Shown here: piece after piece, positions 48,155 through 57,540 of the stretch
Layout: every line of letters begins with the position of its first letter
Numbering within the stretch: the stretch's first letter is position 1
Source: Volutella citrinella
Taxonomy: Eukaryota > Ascomycota > Sordariomycetes > Hypocreales > Nectriaceae
Assembly: GCA_034401135.1 (NCBI GenBank)
Contig: JAWZSP010000006.1
Location: 4,340,001 to 4,404,000, forward strand
Direction: 5' to 3'
DNA length: 64,000 nt
Notes under the pieces: model-generated
Databases searched by the model: none
What the model was told of the DNA's origin: nothing
The model's input: only the letters and a program-made list of their open reading frames with translations
Program-made: the position numbers and the translations under genes

Positions 48155-48776
48155 CCTAGCCGCGGCGGAGGCTCCCGGGTGTTCCATCCAACCTCTTCAG
48201 TTCCAGAAAACCGAGTCGGCCATGTTCTGCACGCAGCCGTTCTGTCTCGTTGACGGGAGATATGTCCTGAAGCAGGATATCGGCGCCGAAAGAAATCTAA
48301 TGTCATGCAAATGCGGCATTGAGCTATTTTACCATGGTCCCTGGAACGAGCCCACCGCCCCGAGCGAATCCCCAGAAGGCCCTGGCGGTCCCCCAAGCGG
48401 CAACTTCAAAGTCAGACATCGCTTTGTCGTCCAATACAAAATCCGGAATGCTGCTACTGCCCCTTCCCAGCCGGACTTGACCTGGGCCAAGCAGAATTTC
48501 TTTCAAGTAGCTAGTAAGTTTCGCAATCTTGTGACCCTGCTCTACTCTACTGCCATGTTGCGGTTGCTAACCTCGACCAAAGCATGCAAGGGCTTCCAAG
48601 ACGTCTACTTTTGGGAACCATTGCCCCAGGGTGACAACAAAAAGGATCAGAAGGCAGGAGCAGGACAATTCGCTATTGATTTCAGCTATCCTAAGTTCTC
48701 TCAGCCCGACCAAAGGTGGCAAGAGTGTCTGAACAACATCCAGAACGGACTCCGCATTTCTATGGGTTGCGACTGA
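48155..48776 (+). pseudogene. Truncated copy of the small secreted Cys-rich gene (no start or signal peptide)
   Basis: The frame reads APGCSIQPLQF, then FCTQPFCLVDGRYV, SCKCGI, the shared EPTAPSESPEGPGGPPSG block, DLTWAKQNFFQVA, an intron at 48514-48582 (GTAAGT ... GCTAAC ... AAAG), then CKGFQDVYFWEPLP and a Cys-Asp end at 48776. It matches the intact neighbour at 49664-50308 through the whole mature region. Upstream, however, the sequence joins straight to what is promoter in the neighbour. A deletion of about 227 bp has removed the 5' leader, ATG and signal peptide. An internal ATG at 48221 could start a cytosolic fragment, but secretion is lost. Confidence 0.75.
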
Positions 48777-49663
48777 TTTCACTGCACACACAATTTATGT
48801 ATGGCTTTGGCATACTTCTGTAAATGTGGCCGCCACTACTCTAAATAAGCTCGCTGCCTAGATGTAGTAGACTTGCCTTTTTTCAGCAACTATTTGTGTA
48901 TATTTTCTGGATGAAAGATGGCGATTAGGAGCCTGATGATATATAAGAGTAAGAAAATACTTTCTTATATTTTACTAGTTAAAAAGAGAGAAAAACTTAT
49001 TCTTATTATCTTAAGTTCCTTTGATACATTCATTCTTATTAGTATTTTTGAATGTTTGCATGACCATGTCGGCCCGACCAACAACGGTGTGCTGATCTGT
49101 GACGCCAGGATTAGATGAGAACAAGCCATGATCCCGAGAATGAAGCAGGCCCCTGGGGAGTTGTTGCAATTATAAAAATCCTAGCTCGAGACAGACGGCA
49201 CGAACGGCACGGGCAAGCAGCAGAGAGTGGCCCTTCAACGGCATGCCACTGCCGCGGACAGCTCATGGTTCAAGGCGGAGTCCCCGGATTTGGGAGGGAA
49301 GGATTTTTGTCACCAATAGACGACGCGGAACTTCAGATTTCCGTCCGCCCGGCTCTGCTGCTGGCCACTCTGCCTAGCGCGTGTGGTCGTGTTCCTCCGC
49401 AAAAGGATTTGGCGCTGACGCCTGGCGTGATGAGCGACGCCACGAGTAATGGTGAGCGCGGGGCCGCGGGGCTGAAGGATCTCTTGCAAGGGGCTAAGAT
49501 GAGGTCGACTACGAATTACTTTTGCCTCCCATCGGACCGGATCGTCGCACCGATTTTGCATATAATGCAGCTCGCTCGCCTGACTTGAAAGCAACAACTC
49601 ATAACCATCACAACCACAACCACAACCACATCAACATCGACACCCGCATCTTCAAAGTACAGC

Positions 49664-50308
49664 ATGAAGGCTTTCAACCCTCTTCTCGCCCTGGCTTCCT
49701 TTGGCACGCTGGCCGCCGCCGCCGCAGCGCCGGAGTGCACCATGAAGCCCTTTGACTTCGTACAAGAAACCATGGCCTTGTTCTGCCCGCAGCCGGTCTG
49801 CACTGTTGATGGGAACTATCTCGCAAGGTCGGATGTATTAGATGCCAACGCCATCACGTCATGCAAGTGTGGCATCAGCATGCGCGTTGCTGGCAACCCC
49901 TGGAAAGAACCCACCGCCCCAAGCGAATCCCCCGAAGGCCCTGGCGGTCCCCCAAGCGGCAACTTCAAAATAAGATATCGCCTTCTCGTCGGTTTCGAAA
50001 GGCGAAATAACCCCAACTTCGTGCCGGACATCACCTGGATGAAGAATAATTTCGCCTCCGTGGCCGGTAAGCTTTACAATCCTTGTCACCCTGCTATGCT
50101 GCCAAGTTGTAGTTGCTAACTTTGACTTCAAGTGTGCAATGGCTTCGAAGATGTTTACTTTTGGGAGACATTGCCCGACGGCGACAAGAATGCAAGGATG
50201 CTGGCTGTTGATCTCAGCTACCCCAAATGGTCTCAGCCCGACCAAAGGTACACTAAATGCATGGACAACTTGGTGAACGGACTTCGTATTGCCAATGGTT
50301 GCGACTGA
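49664..50308 (+). CDS. Small secreted Cys-rich protein (intact copy)
   Basis: Model: exons 49664-50066 and 50133-50308, giving 192 aa. Signal peptide MKAFNPLLALASFGTLAAA, then a mature protein with eight cysteines: PEC, LFC, PVC, SCKC (two), VCNGF, KC and a final GCD. A Gly/Pro/Ser/Glu-rich loop (EPTAPSESPEGPGGPPSG) is identical in the neighbouring relic, even though the rest has diverged. The 66-nt intron has GTAAGC, GCTAAC and CAAG signals. CAACCACAACCACAACC repeats lie just before the start. The fold and function are unknown; size and cysteine content fit a host- or competitor-interacting secreted protein. It stands in a tandem duplication. Confidence 0.85.
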
Positions 50309-50775
50309 AGCTGCTTCGAATTATAGCCTGCACCCACACTCTCATGTGAGGCTTCGGCATACTCGTCTCAATTTCTGGAGCCGCAACCGCGACTACTCCA
50401 AACAAGCTCGCTACCCTTCTTTCAGCAACCATTGATAGCATTTTCTGGAGTCTCAAGATTGTTATTGAGTGCACTGTCTGTACCAAGAGACTTCCGTAAT
50501 CCATACACTTTACGAAACATATAAAAAGAAAAAGAAAAAAAAAACTTTTTTTGTTGTCTGTGATGGCATTCCCATGGGTACAGAATCGTTTTCATGACCA
50601 TGTCGCCCCGGAGAAGTCCTTGTTGGCATACGCCACAGTCCAATGCAACAATGACCAGACAATCCTAGCTCGAAACAGCCGGCCCGAATGCCATGGGCAG
50701 GGAGCAGGGCCACGGTTGGCGGTATGAGCATCGAGCATCCAGGGGCAAATCGTGGTTCAAGGCCAATGCGAGTTT

Positions 50776-51713
50776 GACTTTCTTCCCATATGCTATTATT
50801 ATCGTGGGGGCCAATATGAGTGCATCTTGGACAGTGGTCCAGGCCGACATGCCGACGCTAGCGGGCGACCAAGGATTCCGATAATCCTTCGCCAGCAATC
50901 ATCGCGGGGTCCGGGGGCGGGGTGGAGAATTCCTGCCCTAGTGGCCTCACCAATCGAAACGACTCTCAAGTAATTGTATATAGTAATGATGAAGTACTGT
51001 CAAGCTGAATCCGCGTCATGCTACAATATCCCTCACTATTTCCATGAAATGCGTTGCAGTGTAATCACCAACTCGGGAAACGATCGGCTGACAACTGGAA
51101 TCGTCAGTCACCGCTTAAAGGATCTCTTTCTCCAAGCTTCCACATTATGAACCGGCCATGAGCTCGGTCCACAAACGTGGAGGCCTTACGCAGAGGAAGT
51201 CGGCAGGGCCATCAAACGAGCCATGACAGCCGTCTATGAGGGAATTGTTGCCCAACAGACTTTGCTCATTCCCACAACACTATGTCCAACCCTTGACGCA
51301 AAGGATGCACCATTCCAGTCCCATCAACTCCGTCGGTTGATTCTTTTGGCTTCACTCTATGCTACAGTGATCAGAGAGAGAGGCCATTCTTGAAGAACTG
51401 GTGTTCAAATTCCACCAAGAAGACTCTTCCCACGCTCCAAGGAACGGTGATTCATGCTTGTTTCCCGAGGCAGCCTCCCTGTGCATCTTGCTTATATATA
51501 TTTCGTTTTTTTCAAGTGCTTACATAGAACAAAAATGGCCTGCGTCCTTTCCGAGCTTCGTAGCGAGCTCACAGTCTGTATATTAATCTCGGCATACCCT
51601 GGAGCACCTCTCATGCCAACTTATCCTGTTGGTAGGCCAATAGCACAAGGCAAGGTGAAAGGATCATGGATTCTAGAATGCATTACCCTCCAATGTCTAG
51701 GAATTACTAAAGA
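50776..51713. other. Intergenic after the duplication
   Basis: No gene could be established. A short protein-like plus-strand frame without a recognised domain lies near 51180-51393 (RPYAEEVGRAIKRAM). Confidence 0.4.
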
Positions 51714-51870
51714 GTGTCCTATCATACAACCCCCGAGATCGTCTGGATCGACTGTTTGTGCATTGGCCAGCAAGATGACTCGAGAGAAGGTGCGCAAGTG
51801 CATAGGATGCAGCACGATGACAAGAAGAGCAGAAAAGTCATTAGTAATCCCGCTGCTACCGCCAAAGCCA
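51714..51870 (+). pseudogene. HET-domain fragment
   Basis: The plus-strand frame reads EIVWIDCLCIGQQDDSREGA followed by QVHRMQHD and SRKVI. This matches the core HET (heterokaryon incompatibility) motif, usually WIDALCINQ.D..E...QV..M. Nothing before or after continues the domain, and the frame runs antisense into the F-box gene. It is a relic of a HET gene. Confidence 0.55.
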
Positions 51871-51888
51871 AGTGCTTCAGTGACAGGT

Positions 51889-53742
51889 TCATGACAAATC
51901 CGGTATCTCGTCGTGTGCCTCTTCAGAAAACCACCCCACCCTAGAATGCATGCAACTAATTTCCCCATCGGTGACCTTCGGCCGCTGCCAATCCCACGGC
52001 TGAACTGGAAAAATGTACCGCTCAGGACTGCAGGATGCCGACGAGCCGACCACCAGGGCTCCATCGCTCAGCCACCAAATAGGTGCTGCGAGTCTGGACT
52101 GCGGGCTGCCACCTATGGGCTCGCGGTCTGTGCATACAGGAAGTGACAGCTGAAGGCACCATGGTACGAGAGATCCCTTTGTCCCAGGATCTAATGCCGC
52201 GAAGGAGAAGGTCCAGTGACACTGAAGCTGACATAAAGACTGAATGCTTTTGTGATACTTGGTGTCTGGTGCTCCCTTATGAATCCCGTAAAAGCCTGTA
52301 CAGGCTTTGCCATCTCCACCGCGACATGCAGTCAATGTCGTCGCACCATGCCACATGGCGGAGTTCCTCGTCGTCACGAATCCCCCAGGATTCGGGGTGA
52401 ATGTTGGACAACCAGTGCCCCGGCCAATTGGACCGAGGGCGGGGTACAGGCGAGTTGAGATTGAGGCCAATGCTAAAAGTACTGATTTCGAGATACACAG
52501 CCGAGCCGAAGCGCCACCACGTATATTTGGCCTGCAACTGACGCAGTTGTACTTGTGCTGGAGATTCAAGTCTTCAAAAAACCCTCCCGGCATAAAATAT
52601 CCGGCTCGGCCTGGGTCTTTTGCGGCCTCGCAGCGGCAGCACGAGGACACACCTTGGCACCTGTGGTTGTTCCATCGCGGCGAGTTGAAGCACGAGCATG
52701 TATTGGGGCCGAACGGTAGCAGTAGCTGTCCATCACAAGCCGTGACATGGGGACATAGCATAGTGTCCAGCACGTGCGCTTTTTCTGATAGCCTTTCTTG
52801 TAACCAAGCTCGCGTTATTGGAGTGCCGTGTCTGAGCCGGAACATGAACGGCGCTGTCCCCGTTTTAAGGTCTACCGAGTCACCATTCGTCGAGGATTGG
52901 GAGAGTTTCAGAAATGGCCTTTCGTTTTCAAGAATTGGACGGAGCAAGATTTCATCGAAGCATTTGTACCGAGAGAGGTAATGCTCAGGGTGTCGACATA
53001 GCTCCTCTCTGGCACATCCGATGTTCTCAATGTCCTCCCCTCGTACGGACAAGTGTGCGCAGACTTGCGTCTTCCCTTCGACCAAGATGCAGATTCGTCT
53101 TGCTGGGGAGGCCAACCTCTGACTCGAGGAGAAGAAGGGACGTTTGTGTATCTTGAGGCAATGGGAGCACCAGAGTGTACCTTGTAGAGCCTGCATGGCC
53201 TTGTCGTATTTCCCTTCTGCTCGGAACCGAACGCAATCGTGACAGAATCGGTCTCGATCCAAAAGAAGGTTGACTTCCATCTCAACTGATGCTCCATCAT
53301 CATCACCTTCAAGGGGTTTGGGATAAGATGGTGGTCTGAATCGTGGCCAGACTCGAATATTACTTCTGTCGCGGGCCCCAAACTCATGAAAAAACAATTT
53401 AAGATCAAATATGATTCTCATAAAGAGTCCACATGTGCGCAGAGCTATAAGCTTGGATCCATCATCCAAGTTGCTCAGGATCTGGAAGATCAGCTCATCT
53501 GGTAGCCGGTAGAGACCACAGTTTGAGAGGTTGGCTAGCCGAGCTGATACCCATCGTGGTTCGTATTCGCCAGTGTCACAAGTGCGGTATGACCCTCTGC
53601 GCCAGTCCATGACTATACGCCATCGCCTCTGTACTCCAAGTGCGACCGCCGCGTGCAAGGGCTTGTTTGTTTTGTTAACAACGCTGTCCACGACTTTGCG
53701 CCCGCTCGACCCTCCGGAAATCGATGTTGGAATAGTGGTCAT
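51889..53742 (-). CDS. F-box protein, possibly frameshifted near its C-terminus
   Basis: The frame from 53742 to 51889 gives 617 aa. An F-box lies near residues 77-115 (LYRLPDELIFQILSNLDDGS, KLIALRTC). It would link to Skp1 in an SCF ubiquitin ligase. Several Cys pairs follow (FCHDCVRF; LWCSHCLKIH; CSCF; SSCCRCE), and a substrate-binding role is inferred. After about codon 390 (near 52570) this frame loses protein character, while the -1/+2 frame reads QLQAKYTWWRFGSAVYLEIS, then DDEELRHVAWCDDIDC to a stop at 52277. The latter looks like the true C-terminus of this fungal family. So either a one-base indel or an unrecognised intron lies near 52540-52620, and the native end would be 52277. A shorter start at the ATG for MDWRRG is possible. 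Confidence 0.65.
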   Translation of the reverse strand: MTTIPTSISGGSSGRKVVDSVVNKTNKPLHAAVALGVQRRWRIVMDWRRGSYRTCDTGEYEPRWVSARLANLSNCGLYRLPDELIFQILSNLDDGSKLIALRTCGLFMRIIFDLKLFFHEFGARDRSNIRVWPRFRPPSYPKPLEGDDDGASVEMEVNLLLDRDRFCHDCVRFRAEGKYDKAMQALQGTLWCSHCLKIHKRPFFSSSQRLASPARRICILVEGKTQVCAHLSVRGEDIENIGCAREELCRHPEHYLSRYKCFDEILLRPILENERPFLKLSQSSTNGDSVDLKTGTAPFMFRLRHGTPITRAWLQERLSEKAHVLDTMLCPHVTACDGQLLLPFGPNTCSCFNSPRWNNHRCQGVSSCCRCEAAKDPGRAGYFMPGGFFEDLNLQHKYNCVSCRPNIRGGASARLCISKSVLLALASISTRLYPALGPIGRGTGCPTFTPNPGGFVTTRNSAMWHGATTLTACRGGDGKACTGFYGIHKGAPDTKYHKSIQSLCQLQCHWTFSFAALDPGTKGSLVPWCLQLSLPVCTDREPIGGSPQSRLAAPIWWLSDGALVVGSSASCSPERYIFPVQPWDWQRPKVTDGEISCMHSRVGWFSEEAHDEIPDLS

Positions 53743-54255
53743 TGCCGATGATCAAATGTATTGCGCGGAAGAATGCTGATTTGGGGGATGACGTCAGGAA
53801 CTGGTGAGGACGTTGGTTGAGATGTTGAGTTCAAAAGAATCAGGGAGAGGATAGATGTGCTTCTTGGGTCTTGGGATTAAGGAAATCGGAGTGCTCGATA
53901 GAGTGGGTGAAGATGGACTGTGACGAAATGTATGCCAATGCTGTAGCGGTCGCGCTTTGTCGTTGCGGGTGGCTGACGTAGAGGGAGGCGAAAGGCAAAG
54001 GATTCGGGAGCTAAGGGCAGGGCCTGTTTAAATAGACAATTAGCCAGTGCTGTGAGCGGCAGCAGCAGAGTCAAACTTACGTGTGGTCTCGACGTTGCAC
54101 CTTGTTGGTCGACACAAGGTTTGGAAATGCCTTGTCCACAATTGCAAGTTGCGCACCTTGGTAGACACTCAAAGCTTTGTCGTTTTCCACCAGCCTGGAA
54201 CGAGAATGCACTGGTGCAAAGGTTCGAAGCTAACAAGACTTGAGACTGAGTCGAT

Positions 54256-54405
54256 GAGCAGGTGAGGGCCGGAGCAGGCAAGGGTTGGAACAGGTGAGGG
54301 TCGGAGTAGAGGAGTGTCGGGACAGGTAAGGGTCAGAGAAGAGAAGGCTCGGGACAGGTAAGGGTTGGGATAAGTAAGGGTCGGAGCAGGGAGAGTCGAA
54401 GCAGG
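54256..54405 (+). repeat. 16-bp minisatellite, about nine units
   Basis: Degenerate tandem units close to GRRCAGGTRAGGGTYG run over 150 bp. Several units keep the CAGGTAAGG core intact. The array lies upstream of the F-box gene in otherwise gene-free sequence. Confidence 0.7.
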
Positions 54406-54801
54406 CTGAATCAAGGCAAGGCTATTGGGGTAGAAACGATCCTCATGTTGCGGAGAGGGGCGGGCGTCGAGCTAATTGGCGTCGCTTGGCTAGGAGTTGA
54501 GACCACGGGCCGCGAGTGCACCACTGACATCAGATTTACACTGGTCCCCGAAGGAAACGAGTGAAGGTCTGATCTTTGCTATCCGTCACCGTGATGGCGA
54601 CGGACCCGCCAGTTAATGCACACGAATGTGCAATGCAGGGTACGCTGATTCACTGACCACAGTGACCAGCCTCTGACCCGTCAAACCGATGCCCGGCCCA
54701 GCCAGAGAGATCTCTGGCCAGGTTCTGATGTCAGGTGGCGCACGCACTGGTGGCCAACTCTTTCGTGCCTGCTGGGGTTCTTTTAACGTGATTGTTCTCG
54801 T
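54406..54801. other. Intergenic
   Basis: Nothing recognised. Confidence 0.4.
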
Positions 54802-55236
54802 TCAACACGGGTTCCTGACGTTTTCCTTCGCGGTTGTTTTATCGTGATTTTCCTCATTCAACACGGGGGCCGTCGGCAGTGCCCTGGTATCGGGCTGCCT
54901 CGGCTTCTTGCCGAAGGGACTCGACTTGGGCTTCGAGGAACCCAACACGCTCTCGGAGCAGCCGCATCTCCTCCCGGAGAGGGCCTGGGTGCTGGGCGGC
55001 GGGGTCGGCGGCGGCATGGATAGAGTCGGCAATGGTGGCGGCGGCGGCGGTGATGGCGTCGGTGACGGAGTCGGCAATTTGGATACCGTCGATGCATGAG
55101 TGGTTATCCTAGGAGCTCTCACAAATGCGCACTAGAAGGGCGATACTTACAACCGGGCCACGAAGCAGGACACCAACAAGCTAACAACGGCAAGCACGAA
55201 GCCTGAGATTGCGATGGAGAGAGGGTCGGGCTGCAT
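54802..55236 (-). CDS. Small one-TM protein A, second exon frame unresolved
   Basis: Exon 1 starts at 55236: MQPDPLSIAISGFVLAVVSL, a membrane helix near the N-terminus. Two splicings are possible to the acceptor at 55109. The strong donor GTAAGT at 55150 gives a 42-nt intron and a Pro/Ser-rich tail ending at 54802 (134 aa). The weaker donor GTGTCC at 55173 gives a 65-nt intron and the frame DNHSCIDGIQIADSV ... REEMRLLRERVGFLEAQVES, an amphipathic coiled coil ending at 54854. Both frames are kept in the paralogue at 56740-57176, which also shares the promoter. I do not know the family. A membrane-anchored coiled-coil protein seems the more natural product. Confidence 0.5.
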
Positions 55237-56650
55237 GGTTCGTAGTGTCTGGGTGTCGAGATGGGAAAATGGTCGTGAATCACAGTAAAAATGGCCGTTA
55301 TTAGAGTAAGAAGAATAAAGTAAAAAGGGCCGTTAGGGCGAAAGGGAAGGAGCGTTGAGAGCGCGGTGAGTGCCAAGTTGCCTGCATCTGCTGGCTGACA
55401 GCTGCCCACGACTGTCACTGCATTGTTGCCGGCTGCAAGCGTTGTGCCATCAACGTTCGTCGCCATGCTCTCCATTCCCACGCAGCGTTGGCGTTTCTGA
55501 GCGAGAAATGGGATGCAATGGTTGTGAATGGTGTGTAGTATTATGATAATGTGTATGCTACCCCAAACGCAATCGCTTAGGATGAATAATGTCTTGCAAT
55601 TACGTTGTAGCATTGTTGATGCTGACGCTTCTACTGGCAGCCTCACTTGGGCGGTTCTGGGCATCACTAGACCTGGTATGCGCGCCAGGCCATTTCATCA
55701 GAGTTTTGCTTCTCTTGGCCCCGGTGCCATGAGAGTACTCGCAGCTACTGTAGTCTACACTCTGTAGGGAATTAATGAACAGAATTACGGTATGGACATG
55801 CACGAAACGCAATGGCAAGACGACGCTGTGCCTGACTGTCAACCTGCCACTCGCTCGTCCAACAGCCAACATGGCATCCAGCTACTTGCGAAGTAAAGCG
55901 AATAAGTGCCAGACTCAAGAGGCACCCGGAAGTGCGCATAAAGAGAAACCTCTGCTAGGAGACAATTGGTTGATCTCCTATTGTTATTGCGCCGTACAAG
56001 CAGACATCAATTGAGGTTGCCCGTGATTGTGGGTCCATTGCACTAGCCACAAGTGGCGGGAGTGGAGCTGTCGCATGCACCTCTACACACGTGACTTTAC
56101 GCTCAGAGAGCGATGTGTGTGAGCATCTCTCACTGATCAGGAGGTTGGTAATAATTAGCCTGTGACCAACGCCTGCGCCAGTGGGCACTGTGGCCGGCTA
56201 CGACTGTAGCTTGCTGTGCAGTGAGATCTTGTTGTGGCTTGAGATCCGCTGTGGCCTGAAACCAGCCGAATCTTCCACACACCGCCCCGCTCCTATTGGC
56301 CAGCCGTGTGGGGGGACCACAGTGAGCCGTGAGTGGTGTACAGACCTCGAGACCCACGAGCTGCTCTGCCCCAAGGCGGAAAGAACAGTGACCTTGGTTC
56401 CACTTCGCTTCCCACCGATTCCTGGCTTTGATGCATGCCATGAAATTGTACCTGTGCTTTCTCTCAAGCCTGGTATTTTCCCTCACCCCAAGACGCGCGA
56501 CAGCTTGCGGCACGCCGCACGTGTCACTAAGACAATGTGCGAAGACGACGAGGCTTTGATCCTTGGCTCTCTTTCTGGCCAACAACACCAATAATTGCAT
56601 CCACAGCTAAGGCTCATGATCACAGATGATACACTTGCTTGTTATTTTTA
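55237..56650. other. Intergenic
   Basis: Promoter of gene A and about 1.2 kb without recognisable coding sequence. Overlapping open frames at 56181-56600 on both strands look like chance. Confidence 0.45.
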
Positions 56651-56737
56651 AGTTTGTAGTATCTGCCTAGCTGTCGAAGTTTCCTATTTGCACCCTGAGG
56701 GGCCGAATACAGCCAGAGCTGCACTTATCACAAGAAG
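56651..56737. repeat. Direct repeat copy 1 (about 87 bp)
   Basis: Runs from AGTTTGTAGTATCTGCCTAG to CACAAGAAG and matches 57392-57478 at most positions (shared blocks ATCTGCCTAGCT, CACCCTGAGGGGCC, AGCCAGAGCT). It lies just downstream of small gene B, in its probable 3' region. Confidence 0.7.
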
Positions 56738-56739
56738 AA

Positions 56740-57176
56740 TTAAATAATGCGATTTGCCGTCTTCAACACGGGAACTGTCAGCAGTGCCCCTGTATCGGGT
56801 TCCTTAACTCCTTGCCGAAGGGACCCGGCCTTGGGCTTCGAGGAGCTGGTATCGGGCTTCGAGGAACTCAAAACGCTCTCGGAGCTGCTGCACCTCTTCC
56901 AGGAGAAGGCCTGGATGCTGGGGGGTGGGCGCCGGGGCGTGGGCGTTGGCGGCGGCACGGATAGGCTCGGCAATGGTGACGGCGGCGGCGGCGATCTCGT
57001 CGGCAACTTGGACACTGTCGATGCACGAGTGGTTATCCTAAGAGCCCTCAAAAATGAAGAGAGTAGTGGGACGATACTTACGACCGGGCCCCGAGCCAGG
57101 ACACCAACAAGCAGACAATGGAGAGCACGAGACTTGAAACTGCGAGAGAGAAACCGAGCTCAGCGGTGGCTTCCAT
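56740..57176 (-). CDS. Small one-TM protein B, paralogue of A
   Basis: Exon 1 starts at 57176: MEATAELGFSLAVSSLVLSI, again a membrane helix. The acceptor is at 57038. Donor GTAAGT at 57081 gives a 44-nt intron and a Pro-rich tail ending at 56740. Donor GTGTCC at 57104 gives a 67-nt intron and DNHSCIDSVQVADEIAAAAV ... LLLEEVQQLRERFEFLEARY, a coiled coil ending at the stop 56804-56806. DNHSCID, the Ala-rich stretch, QHPG and LRER.-FLEA are conserved with gene A in this frame; STVSKLPT and SESVL.SSKP in the other. The leader upstream (near 57215-57245) also resembles that of gene A (near 55365-55395), so the pair arose by duplication with its promoter. Confidence 0.5.
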
Positions 57177-57391
57177 GGTTCGTAGTTGTGCGTGGGAGAG
57201 AGGCGCCGAGGGCGCAGTGGGTGCGCAGTTTCCCCGCGTCGGCTGGTTGAGAGTGGTGCATCCAGCAGTTAGGCAGGGGGGAAGAAGCCGCATTTTTATG
57301 CGAATTGGCCCAATTAAGGTTAACTGGCAAGGTTCTAGGCAAGAGTCGTCATCAAGGTTGTGCAGCCCGGATGACACAATTGCTCGTAGTG

Positions 57392-57478
57392 TTAAGTTTG
57401 TATCTGCCTAGCTGGTGAAGTTTCCTGTATGCACCCTGAGGGGCCAAATAAAGCCAGAGCTGGACTTTCACAAGAAGT
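57392..57478. repeat. Direct repeat copy 2 (about 87 bp)
   Basis: Second copy of the repeat at 56651-56737. It lies just downstream of the 600-aa secreted gene at 57541-59582, the same relative position as copy 1 after gene B. It may be a duplicated 3' region. Confidence 0.7.
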
Positions 57479-57540
57479 TGAGAATATTATCAAGTAAAGA
57501 ATCTAGCAGTGTGAACTGCATCGAATGAATTGTCTACCAA

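Larger units (their letters stand above)
47880..50775 (+). repeat. Tandem segmental duplication, two full units and a partial third
   Basis: Two diverged direct repeats, each about 1.3-1.5 kb, cover roughly 47880-49176 and 49177-50660; a short third start lies at about 50590-50775. Matching anchors: GTGGTCGT at 48051 and 49383; the coding block for EPTAPSESPEGPGG at 48348 and 49907; AAGCTCGCT downstream of both genes; CATGACCATGTCG near 49060 and 50594; AATCCTAGCTCGA at 49177 and 50661. The distance between anchors changes from 1332 bp (promoter) to 1559 bp (coding), so unit 1 lacks about 227 bp just where unit 2 has its start codon and signal peptide. Confidence 0.8.

Noticed and set aside
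56181..56600. Open frames on both strands (137 and 156 codons)
   Set aside because: No family resemblance; neither has a supported start or neighbouring exon.
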